The translations under genes and the position numbers were made by a program. This document shows, piece by piece, positions 1-5,484 of a DNA stretch of 7,605 nt. The DNA is taken from contig CABUYS010000069.1 in the NCBI GenBank assembly GCA_902495835.1, positions 1 through 7,605 of the forward strand, written 5' to 3'. How positions within the stretch are numbered: the stretch's first letter is position 1; the number at the start of each line of letters is the position of its first letter. This stretch comes from an uncultured Oscillospiraceae bacterium (GTDB lineage Bacteria > Bacillota > Clostridia > Oscillospirales > Acutalibacteraceae). The notes under the pieces are model-generated. The model saw only the letters and a program-made list of their open reading frames with translations, ran no database searches and was not told where the DNA came from.

Positions 1-1
1 T

Positions 2-62
2 CTCCTTTTGATGTTTTCTTTAGCAGTTTCCACACCGCTATTATATTCTACATCAAAAGGAG
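2..62 (-). promoter_or_regulatory. Hairpin that would mask a ribosome-binding site for a gene beyond the left edge
   Basis: A perfect 13-base inverted repeat (CTCCTTTTGATGT at 2-14, ACATCAAAAGGAG at 50-62) encloses 35 bases. On the minus strand the downstream arm reads ACATCAAAAGGAG, so it ends in a strong Shine-Dalgarno sequence lying just before the window edge. The upstream arm (62-50) is its exact complement. If a minus-strand gene starts just outside the window, this stem would hide its ribosome site. SD-masking hairpins are known to repress IS200 tnpA translation, and transposon remains lie next to this one. The start codon cannot be seen, so the regulatory role is inference. The same bases can also be read as about 24 sense codons on the minus strand, so they might instead be part of a coding sequence. 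Confidence 0.3.
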
Positions 63-76
63 TTTTTATTACGTTA

Positions 77-93
77 TTACATCGCTTAAGCTA
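77..93 (-). repeat. 17-base direct repeat, copy 1
   Basis: TTACATCGCTTAAGCTA on the plus strand is identical to 488-504 and in the same orientation. The similarity fades but continues for about 15 bases on the 94-110 side (TGAA and CAC blocks shared with 505-520), as expected of diverged copies of a longer element. This copy forms the 3' end of the candidate structured RNA. Confidence 0.7.
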
Positions 94-240
94 TCACTGA
101 ACCACGCGGGCTTTCGCGTGGTTTTCTGAATACAAATATCCACCCGAATAACGGATGGTGTTTCTTTTTTCATAGCCCTAACACTACTGGCAAACTACAA
201 GCAGTTTACTTGCCAGCCTGACAGTCATACATTTATTACT
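77..240 (-). ncRNA. Candidate structured RNA, possibly an IscB/HEARO-type omega-RNA scaffold
   Basis: No reading frame explains this stretch, but it is packed with hairpins. Arms 187-193/210-216 (CTGGCAA/TTGCCAG) pair over 7 bases. Arms 140-146/152-158 pair fully only as minus-strand RNA, because one position is a U-G wobble there but a C-A mismatch on the plus strand. Arms 100-108/115-123 form a 9-bp stem (AACCACGCG/CGCGTGGTT) with a 6-base loop. The minus-strand 3' end is TAGCTTAAGCGATGTAA, which recurs at 488-504. The element lies just downstream of a decayed Y1 transposase and just upstream of a hairpin-masked ribosome site. That order resembles tnpA, omega-RNA, iscB loci. The family assignment is inference from structure and context; no covariance model could be run. 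Alternatives are the folded right end of an IS200-like element or another repeat-borne RNA. Both boundaries are approximate. Confidence 0.4.
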
Positions 241-242
241 TG

Positions 243-447
243 TCACCCTTTAAAAGGGCCTCTTATATCAAATAAACTTAATTGGTCACTTTCTCAACCT
301 TGTTTTAACTGATTTTTTATGTATTACTCATCGCTTTTGTGCTTTTTCCTGTCGTGTTCACATAATAACCTTTGCGCCAAAAATCTCAATTTTTATATGC
401 AAATTTTATATTTACAAACTACTGTTTTTTCTTTTAAAAGTTTCCGG
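243..447 (-). pseudogene. tnpA: Decayed IS200/IS605-family Y1 transposase (tnpA), C-terminal remnant
   Basis: Minus-strand translation around 412-329 gives FVNIKFAYKN, a stop, then DFWRKGYYVNTTGKSTKAM. This resembles the C-terminal part of Y1 (HUH) single-strand transposases, typically K-Y-x-N-R-x-F-W-x-x-G-Y-Y-V-x-T-x-G-K-N. The TGA at 388-386 sits where the family usually has Arg, so CGA to TGA is a simple explanation. Upstream, in another frame, 441-421 reads FKRKNSS, like the family's L-K-G-K-S-S-L. Downstream, in a third frame, 259-243 reads GPFKG then stop, like the D-P-F-K-G tail of many relatives. Several stops follow where the catalytic Tyr-x-x-x-Gln would lie, so the product is dead. 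At least two frameshifts and several nonsense codons mark an old insertion. The family call rests on motif memory, not a search. Confidence 0.5.
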
Positions 448-487
448 ATTGTTGGTTTAAAATAAATTTTTGTATTTATTATATTTG

Positions 488-504
488 TTACATCGCTTAA
501 GCTA
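488..504 (-). repeat. 17-base direct repeat, copy 2
   Basis: This is identical to 77-93 and lies about 40 bases 5' (minus-strand sense) of the recognisable transposase remnant. Flanking similarity to copy 1 is partial: GTGGT and TTCA-like blocks precede it on the minus strand, but the 9-bp hairpin seen beside copy 1 is not preserved here. It is probably the worn 3' end of a second copy of the same RNA or insertion-sequence end. Confidence 0.65.
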
Positions 505-543
505 CCGTTGAAACACACCACTATCGCTTCATCTAAGTAACAG

Positions 544-590
544 ATAAAACGTTGTTTTTTGTGTTTTAACAGCAGGAAATAACGTTTTAT
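544..590. repeat. 10-bp perfect inverted repeat
   Basis: ATAAAACGTT (544-553) and AACGTTTTAT (581-590) are exact reverse complements separated by 27 bases. No run of T follows on the minus strand, which argues against an efficient terminator for the peptidase gene; on the plus strand only TTATAAAAA follows. It may be a transposon-end hairpin or a weak structure. Nothing else recognisable lies in 505-638. Confidence 0.4.
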
Positions 591-638
591 TTATAAAAAT
601 AGTTTATATCATAACATTGCATTCACGTCAAAATACAA

Positions 639-668
639 AAGTAAATCTATAAATAAAATTATTTACTT
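639..668 (-). terminator. Weak A/T-stem terminator candidate for the C39 peptidase gene
   Basis: On the minus strand AAGTAAAT (668-661) pairs with ATTTACTT (646-639) across a 14-base loop. The first arm overlaps the stop codon, and the second is followed by a T-rich run (TTGTATTTTG). The stem has almost no G/C, so it would be weak. It is the only candidate near the gene end. Confidence 0.3.
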
Positions 669-1469
669 ATTTTTTAAAATAACCACGGATTGATTGCCTA
701 GTTCTGAAAATCTTTTCTTTACCAGTTCCTTTTTATAAGATATTAAACCATGATTTTTATATGGGTCATTAAAGTAATAGCTTTTGTCATCATAACCCAC
801 CAACACTAAGCAATGTTCATGATTTTTCCACGTAAATTTATCACCTTTTTTTAATTTAGAATTTTCATCGATATAATTTATAATCCACGAATAGCCCGGC
901 GTTGTAGGCAGCATATCCATTGTTGCCCAAATTAAAACAGGAATATCTTTATCAATGTATTTTTTCGTAAGCTTATCTAAATTCAAGTCGGTAGAAAACA
1001 AAACTTTATGCTTTTGATTGTCAAGCACTCGTTTGATTGATTTTGCGGTTGAGGGAGCAAAACTTCCGAATCCGCAGTTTACACCGCCGGATTTATAAGG
1101 GTCACCCGGATACGCTGCATTAGGGTCAGGACCATATGCTTTACCATCTTTACCTATGTACCAGTTTTTTCTCAACAAATATTTATCAGTAAACTCTTTT
1201 TCCGATACTTTATATCCAAAATAATTCAAAAGCATTGTTGCACTCACGGCTTCGCAGCCATAAACTATGTCATTTTGGTTTATATACGGCACATTTATAA
1301 GCTTAGTGGGTTCTTGTTTGTTTTGTGTTGAATCTGTTTTTAACACTGCCTCGGGTTTTGATTTTTCAAAATCTGAATTATTTTTTTCAGAAGCATTAAC
1401 CGTTAGAGGCAATCCAGATAATACACATAAAAATAACGACGCAAATCTAATCATAAATTTTTTACTCAT
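663..1469 (-). CDS. Secreted C39-like family cysteine peptidase
   Basis: The 268-residue product has an N-terminal signal peptide (MSKKFMIRFASLFLCVLSG, likely cut after VNA at about residue 26), then a charged low-complexity linker to about residue 55. A papain-fold domain of the C39-like (Peptidase_C39_2) type fills the rest. Visible active-site elements are INQND (63-67, with the helper Gln65), YGCEAVSATMLLNYFGY (70-86, nucleophile Cys72), NHEHCLVLVGYDD (216-228, likely His219) and FNDPY (233-237, Asp235). Family members are secreted or wall-associated cysteine proteases or hydrolases; the substrate is unknown. There is no LPxTG anchor and no ABC-transporter fusion, so it is not a bacteriocin exporter. 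The ATG at 1469 is preceded by AAGGAG (1481-1476) at good spacing and a promoter at 1539-1567. It is transcribed alone, in the same direction as the upstream prmC operon but separated from it by a terminator. Confidence 0.85.
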   Translation of the reverse strand: MSKKFMIRFASLFLCVLSGLPLTVNASEKNNSDFEKSKPEAVLKTDSTQNKQEPTKLINVPYINQNDIVYGCEAVSATMLLNYFGYKVSEKEFTDKYLLRKNWYIGKDGKAYGPDPNAAYPGDPYKSGGVNCGFGSFAPSTAKSIKRVLDNQKHKVLFSTDLNLDKLTKKYIDKDIPVLIWATMDMLPTTPGYSWIINYIDENSKLKKGDKFTWKNHEHCLVLVGYDDKSYYFNDPYKNHGLISYKKELVKKRFSELGNQSVVILKNK

Positions 1470-1538
1470 ATTTGTCTCCTTATGTAATATAAAGATTAAG
1501 AATAATTTATTTTTAACAAAATTTTTGACTTTGCAATA

Positions 1539-1567
1539 ATTATATCACAAATTGTATAATATTTCAA
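1539..1567 (-). promoter_or_regulatory. Sigma-A-type promoter for the C39 peptidase gene
   Basis: On the minus strand, TTGAAA (1567-1562), a 17-base spacer and TATAAT (1544-1539) form a near-consensus promoter. Transcription would start near 1532, giving an A/T-rich leader of about 60 bases before the ATG at 1469. No operator-like repeat is obvious. Confidence 0.7.
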
Positions 1568-1620
1568 TTCAAATTATCAAGTAAAATGTATATTCAAACA
1601 ATAACGATTATTTTTTGAAC

Positions 1621-1658
1621 AAGTGAAAACCGACCGTTTTGAAATTCGGTCGGCACTT
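1621..1658 (-). terminator. Intrinsic terminator after the prmC operon
   Basis: CCGACCG (1630-1636) and CGGTCGG (1647-1653) form a perfect 7-bp G/C-rich stem with a 10-base loop. On the minus strand the stem is followed directly by TTTTC. AAGTG (1621-1625) and CACTT (1654-1658) extend the pairing across a 4-base bulge. It lies about 60 bases after the prmC stop and before the C39 promoter, which fits an end for the four-gene operon. It could work weakly in the plus direction too, but no gene is transcribed toward it from that side. Confidence 0.75.
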
Positions 1659-1717
1659 TTATGAATTATACTAATAAGTTTAATGTCATATTTTTTAATC
1701 ATAGTTGTAATTGAATT

Positions 1718-2569
1718 TCAATTTTGTTTTATACCTATAATTACTCTGTCAATTCCATTTATATCCTCAAATACATTTAAAAGAACAAAACCATTTGAGT
1801 TCAATATATCGCAGACTTCCAAAGACTGACCTTGACCTATTTCAAAAGCTATTATTCCACCTTTTTTTATTTTAGATGACCAAAGAGATGATATTTTTTT
1901 ATAAAAATACAAACCATCATCTCCCCCGTCTAAAGCCATTTGAGGCTCATTTTTAACTTCATCTTGAAGATTTTTCATATCCTCACTTTTTATATATGGA
2001 GGATTTGAAATAACAGCGTCAAAATACTCATCCTCAAAATTTTGATACGAAACAAAAACATCCTCATTTATACATTTTACTTTGCTATTGTGAATCGACA
2101 CATTTTCCGTAAGATATCTGTACGCGTCTCGAGACTTTTCTATAGCATATATTTCAGGAGAGTTTTTTAAATATTTCTCAATAGTTATAGATATACAGCC
2201 GCTCCCGCTGCAAAGATCAACAATTTTCGGACAATTTAAATTTTTTAATTTATTCAACGATTCTTGCACGAGCACGGTAGTGTCGTCACGAGGTATTAAA
2301 ACACCTTCCCCTACTTTAAACTCCATTCCCATAAAAGTCCAAGTTCCCAATATGTATTGAAGCGGAATTTTTTTCTTTCTTTCATCTAGAACTTTAAACA
2401 GTTTACTCTTAAATTCATCAGGGAATTCATGTGAGCCATTAAAAATCATTTCTTTTCGGTCAAAACCAAAGCATTTTTCAAAAATATAGTCCGTATCAGA
2501 CCTAAAATCATCAATTCCTGAATATTTAAGTAAATCACAAGCAGTAATATATGCTTCGCGAAATGTCAT
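1718..2569 (-). CDS. prmC: Peptide chain release factor N5-glutamine methyltransferase (PrmC/HemK)
   Basis: PrmC uses S-adenosylmethionine to methylate the Gln of the GGQ motif in release factors 1 and 2, improving translation termination. The 283-residue length is normal for the family. An N-terminal helical substrate-binding domain (1-95) contains QYILG (71-75) and LIPRDDT (91-97), where most relatives have PRPxT. The Rossmann-fold methyltransferase domain has the SAM loop VDLCSGSGC (117-125) and the defining NPPY (189-192), which binds the target glutamine. The ATG shares one base with the stop of the histidine kinase gene (TAATG), with GGAG 8 bases upstream, so translation is probably coupled. 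It is the last gene of the operon. In many Firmicutes prmC sits beside prfA; no release factor gene is present here. The related ribosomal protein L3 methylase PrmB is less likely given the NPPY context and length. Confidence 0.9.
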   Translation of the reverse strand: MTFREAYITACDLLKYSGIDDFRSDTDYIFEKCFGFDRKEMIFNGSHEFPDEFKSKLFKVLDERKKKIPLQYILGTWTFMGMEFKVGEGVLIPRDDTTVLVQESLNKLKNLNCPKIVDLCSGSGCISITIEKYLKNSPEIYAIEKSRDAYRYLTENVSIHNSKVKCINEDVFVSYQNFEDEYFDAVISNPPYIKSEDMKNLQDEVKNEPQMALDGGDDGLYFYKKISSLWSSKIKKGGIIAFEIGQGQSLEVCDILNSNGFVLLNVFEDINGIDRVIIGIKQN

Positions 2570-4014
2570 TATTCTTTCTCCAAATCAGTTTCGTTTTTTT
2601 GAAGTGTTTCATCGGAAAAACTCGGAAAATTTACCGTTACGGTAGTGCCAAAACCTTCTTCGCTTATTATATTTAAGGTTCCCCCGTGGAGAGCTACTAT
2701 TTCATCAACAATGGCAAGACCTATTCCAGAACCTTGTTTCATATAATTGGCTTTGTAAAACTTTTTTGTAACATTTGGAAGATGTTCCGCAGATATCCCG
2801 CAACCGTTATCCGTAACGCTTACATATACCATATTTTCGTTTACTCCCGCACTTACACTTATAGCTCCTCCTTCTGCCGTATACTTCAGAGCGTTATCTA
2901 TAATATTGATGAAAACCTGTCTGAGGCGATTTTTATCACCCATTACGGGGGGAAGCATTTTGGGTTCAGTATAAATAAGAGTCTTCTTTTCGTTAGCCGC
3001 TCTTTCTTTAAACATATAAACGGCTTCTCCGAGCTCGGCGAGAATATCGATTTTTTCTTTTATAAGATTAATTCTTTTATCTCTTATACTTGAAAAATCC
3101 AACAAACTTTCAACAATCCATGACAGTCTTCCGGCTTCTTTAACTATCGTATCCAAACCGCGCTTCATAGTCACCGGATCAGAATCACATATCTGCATTG
3201 TTTCTGCCCAACCCTTTATTGCCGTGAGAGGTGTACGAAGTTCGTGAGAAACGGATGAAATAAATTCATTTTTTAATTTTTCCGAAGCATCCAATTCTTC
3301 CGCCATGTAATTAATTGTATCGCTAAGCTCGCCTATTTCATCGTCATATTTTTTATCTATTTTTATATGAAAATCCCCTCGAGCAATCATTTGAGCTTTT
3401 GAACATATCTCGCTTACGGGAGTAACAATGGATTTTATAAATTGTGTACCTGAAAAAATCATAAAAACAATCACCACAGAACACAAAGCCAAAAGAATAA
3501 GCATACCAAATACAATTCTTGAGTTAGCGTTCTCAACAGAAGCGACATATCTGATCGCTCCTATGTATTTATCGTTACGGTCATATATGCAGCGTGTAAC
3601 GGATATCAATTTTTCTCCCGAGAAAGACTTTCCTTCCCATATTCCAAATCCGTTTTGAGAACTTCTTGCTTGCTCGTAATCCGGTCTTATTTCCGAACAA
3701 TCAGGTAAAAATCCCATGGATGTTATTATTACATCATTATTTTCATCAAAAATCATGAGTTCCATTATATCCGCGTCGGAAAAATTTTTAACGTATTCCT
3801 TTGCCATATCGGAAAAACCGTTTTCGGTTTGAACCGAATAACTTTTAAACATACTGTAAAGTTCGTTTGTTCTTCCCTTTAAAGTCTGCTTGATACCGCT
3901 GTAAAAATAACCCCTTATAATCAAAGCAAAAGCAGCTACCAAAACCGTGAAAATCCCTATGGTAAATACCAAACTGTTAAAAATCCAGCGTCTTTTTATT
4001 CCTTTTATTGTCAT
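2569..4014 (-). CDS. Membrane sensor histidine kinase (HAMP, HisKA, HATPase)
   Basis: This 481-residue product is the sensor of a two-component pair with the regulator encoded immediately upstream. In order: a transmembrane helix (about 11-34), an extracytoplasmic sensing domain (about 35-165, no family recognised), a second transmembrane helix (about 166-188), a HAMP linker (about 189-243), a dimerisation/phosphoacceptor helix with SSVSHELRTPLT (253-264; His257), and an ATP-binding domain with N-box FINIIDNALKYT (368-379), G1 DNGCGI (402-407) and G2 GSGIGLAI (428-435). All catalytic elements are intact. A charged tail of about 16 residues follows. The ATG at 4014 follows AAAGGA, and the gap to the regulator stop is only 18 bases. 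It ends in a one-base overlap with prmC. The signal sensed is unknown; the neighbouring lipoprotein might take part in sensing, which is inference. Confidence 0.92.
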   Translation of the reverse strand: MTIKGIKRRWIFNSLVFTIGIFTVLVAAFALIIRGYFYSGIKQTLKGRTNELYSMFKSYSVQTENGFSDMAKEYVKNFSDADIMELMIFDENNDVIITSMGFLPDCSEIRPDYEQARSSQNGFGIWEGKSFSGEKLISVTRCIYDRNDKYIGAIRYVASVENANSRIVFGMLILLALCSVVIVFMIFSGTQFIKSIVTPVSEICSKAQMIARGDFHIKIDKKYDDEIGELSDTINYMAEELDASEKLKNEFISSVSHELRTPLTAIKGWAETMQICDSDPVTMKRGLDTIVKEAGRLSWIVESLLDFSSIRDKRINLIKEKIDILAELGEAVYMFKERAANEKKTLIYTEPKMLPPVMGDKNRLRQVFINIIDNALKYTAEGGAISVSAGVNENMVYVSVTDNGCGISAEHLPNVTKKFYKANYMKQGSGIGLAIVDEIVALHGGTLNIISEEGFGTTVTVNFPSFSDETLQKNETDLEKE

Positions 4015-4032
4015 ATTAATAAATCCTTTAAC

Positions 4033-4734
4033 TTAATTTTCCCATTTGTAACCCATTCCCCACACTGTAATTATGTGTTGCGGAAAAGACGGGTCATCTT
4101 CAATTTTCATTCGAAGTCTCCTGACGTTAACGTCAACAATCTTCTCTTCACCTTTATGGGAATCTCCCCACACGTGGTGAAGTATCTGCGTGCGACTAAG
4201 AACCGTACCCGGATTTGAGAAAAAGTATTCCATGATTTGAAATTCCACTTGAGTAAGTTCAATCATACGTCCGCGTTTTTTGAGAGCACGGTTTCTCAAA
4301 TTCAAAACAAATTCACCAAACTTAATCTCATCGTGAAATTTATTTTCCGATCTCATCATGTTAAGAGCAACACGCCTATACAGAGCGTCCACTCTAGCAA
4401 CGAGCTCCGACGGACTGAACGGTTTGGTTATGTAATCATCCGCTCCCAGCATCAAACCGCTCACTTTATCCATTTCTTGAGTTTTCGCAGTCAAAAGAAT
4501 TATACCTATGGTATCGCTCCTTTTCCTGAGTTCTTTACAAACTTTCATACCATCCATACCGGGAAGCATTATATCCAAAACAGCCAAATCAAAATCTCCA
4601 TTGTAGTGCTCAAACATTTCAAGTGCTTTTTCCCCGCTGTCGGTATCCACAACTTCATAACCTGAACGTTGTAAGTTTATAACCTCAAATTCTCTTATTG
4701 CTTCTTCATCTTCAGCTATAAGTATTCGTTTCAT
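4033..4734 (-). CDS. OmpR/PhoB-family response regulator
   Basis: The 233-residue cytoplasmic transcription factor has a receiver domain (1-118) with the acidic pair E8/D9, phosphoacceptor Asp54 in VLDIMLPGMDG, Thr82 and Lys104 (TKPF). A winged-helix DNA-binding domain follows (about 135-232), with QILHHVWG, VDVNVRRLRMKIE and the closing GYKW. It should be phosphorylated by the kinase encoded next and bind tandem direct repeats near target promoters. The ATG follows the stop of the lipoprotein gene with no gap. Its ribosome site GGAGG lies within that gene's last codons, 7 bases before the ATG, which implies translational coupling. Targets cannot be read from the sequence; the two divergent promoters at 5315-5439 are the obvious candidates. 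Confidence 0.93.
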   Translation of the reverse strand: MKRILIAEDEEAIREFEVINLQRSGYEVVDTDSGEKALEMFEHYNGDFDLAVLDIMLPGMDGMKVCKELRKRSDTIGIILLTAKTQEMDKVSGLMLGADDYITKPFSPSELVARVDALYRRVALNMMRSENKFHDEIKFGEFVLNLRNRALKKRGRMIELTQVEFQIMEYFFSNPGTVLSRTQILHHVWGDSHKGEEKIVDVNVRRLRMKIEDDPSFPQHIITVWGMGYKWEN

Positions 4735-5280
4735 TTAAAATCCTCCATTTAAAACATTATTTAAATTTTTTAACTGCGTTTCAGACAAATTAATTTGAGA
4801 AATATCATCATTACTGAATTTATACACCAAAGTATATATTCCTTCAAAATCTTCGGCTGAAATTATCAACTCTTTGTCTTTGTCACCGTCTGCGTCGATT
4901 ATATCAACTTCACAAATGTCTGTGGAACAAATAGAAATATCTTTGAAAATTTCATATTTATTTTCACTGTGTTCAATAAAAATCACATGTACCATATATT
5001 TTTCTTCCGCTACTTTACAAAATGCAATTTTAAAGTTTTTATTCGCCGAAGAAACGCTAAAGTCAATAACCGAAGAATATTTTTCTTCGAATTTGGGATA
5101 TATCCAACATATTTCTTTTTGGAAATAATTTTTAATCAACACTCTTACACTTTCTTGATTTTCAGAAAGCTTCGGAGGACTCATTGCACTTTGAATTTCA
5201 AAAAAATTTTCAACTCCGCAACCTGAAAAAAGTGTTAAAGAAAATGCTAAAATTCCGATTTTACAAATCTTATTTTTCAA
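4735..5280 (-). CDS. Putative lipoprotein with an FG-GAP/VCBS-like Asp-rich loop
   Basis: The best start is the TTG at 5280, because GGAGG (5292-5288) lies 7 bases before it. A longer reading from a TTG at 5298 would put that ribosome site inside the gene. The 181-residue product begins MKNKICKIGILAFSLTLFSGC, a lipoprotein signal with lipobox LFSGC, so Cys21 is probably lipidated and the protein sits on the outer face of the membrane. SPPKLSENQ (34-42) resembles a segment I associate with lipoproteins common in Oscillospirales. DADGDKDKELIIS (129-141) is the calcium-binding-like loop seen in FG-GAP/VCBS repeats, here in a single copy. Function is unknown. It is the first gene of the lipoprotein-regulator-kinase-prmC operon, which suggests an accessory role in envelope sensing, though that is inferred from position. 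Confidence 0.75.
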   Translation of the reverse strand: MKNKICKIGILAFSLTLFSGCGVENFFEIQSAMSPPKLSENQESVRVLIKNYFQKEICWIYPKFEEKYSSVIDFSVSSANKNFKIAFCKVAEEKYMVHVIFIEHSENKYEIFKDISICSTDICEVDIIDADGDKDKELIISAEDFEGIYTLVYKFSNDDISQINLSETQLKNLNNVLNGGF

Positions 5281-5314
5281 CCATAAACCTCCATTCAAAA
5301 ATACCTATATTTAA

Positions 5315-5343
5315 ATTATACCATATTTTATTATGCATTTAAA
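5315..5343 (-). promoter_or_regulatory. Promoter for the lipoprotein-regulator-kinase-prmC operon
   Basis: On the minus strand TATAAT (5320-5315) is preceded by TGG, an extended -10 element. A weak -35 TTTAAA (5343-5338) lies 17 bases further upstream. The leader to the TTG start would be about 28 bases. The poor -35 makes it a plausible target for an activator such as the operon's own regulator, but no binding site is proven. Confidence 0.6.
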
Positions 5344-5410
5344 TGTGCAGTTAATATGTTTTAATGGCTCATAAACAAATAATTTTAAACAATTTGAGCA
5401 AATAAAATTA

Positions 5411-5439
5411 TTGACACTTAGATATACTAAATGTATAAT
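5411..5439 (+). promoter_or_regulatory. Perfect-consensus sigma-A promoter for the CIS-like operon
   Basis: TTGACA (5411-5416), exactly 17 bases, then TATAAT (5434-5439): both hexamers match the consensus completely. Transcription would start near 5446, leaving a leader of about 39 bases to the ATG at 5485. The -35 faces the divergent promoter's -35 across 67 bases. Such a strong core promoter in front of an injection-system operon suggests either high constitutive expression or control by a repressor. Confidence 0.85.
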
Positions 5440-5484
5440 AAATTCCAAAATACTATATCTTTCAAACAAAATAGGAGATTAAAA

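Noticed and set aside
1..76. About 24 sense codons on the minus strand (…TPFDVEYNSGVETAKENIKR) running off the left edge.
   Set aside because: It contains SGVET, which recalls the C-terminal motif of TrpF, but the rest does not follow that family. An in-frame TAG lies at about 94-92 with no ATG after it, and the arms of a perfect hairpin lie in the same bases. Too short to call as a gene.
100..126. Hairpin 100-123 followed by TTC on the plus strand considered as a plus-strand terminator.
   Set aside because: The T-run is short, no plus-strand gene is visible upstream, and neighbouring stems fit a minus-strand RNA better. Plus-strand termination for something outside the window remains possible but unsupported.
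77..504. Two repeat copies considered as a CRISPR array.
   Set aside because: There are only two copies, spaced about 411 bases apart with transposase remains between them, and no cas genes; the spacing and flanking divergence do not fit an array.
2686..4665. Plus-strand open frames at 2686-3093, 3428-3658 and 4237-4665.
   Set aside because: They lie antisense to well-supported kinase and regulator genes, have no ribosome sites or recognisable domains, and their residue make-up is that of a shadow frame.
5281..5298. Upstream TTG (5298) as the lipoprotein start.
   Set aside because: It would place the GGAGG ribosome site within the coding sequence and add six residues before a textbook lipoprotein signal. 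The TTG at 5280 has ideal spacing.
5431..5484. Longer start (ATG at 5431) for the tube/adaptor gene.
   Set aside because: That ATG overlaps the -10 region of the consensus promoter and would precede the transcription start. The ATG at 5485 has a well-placed ribosome site.
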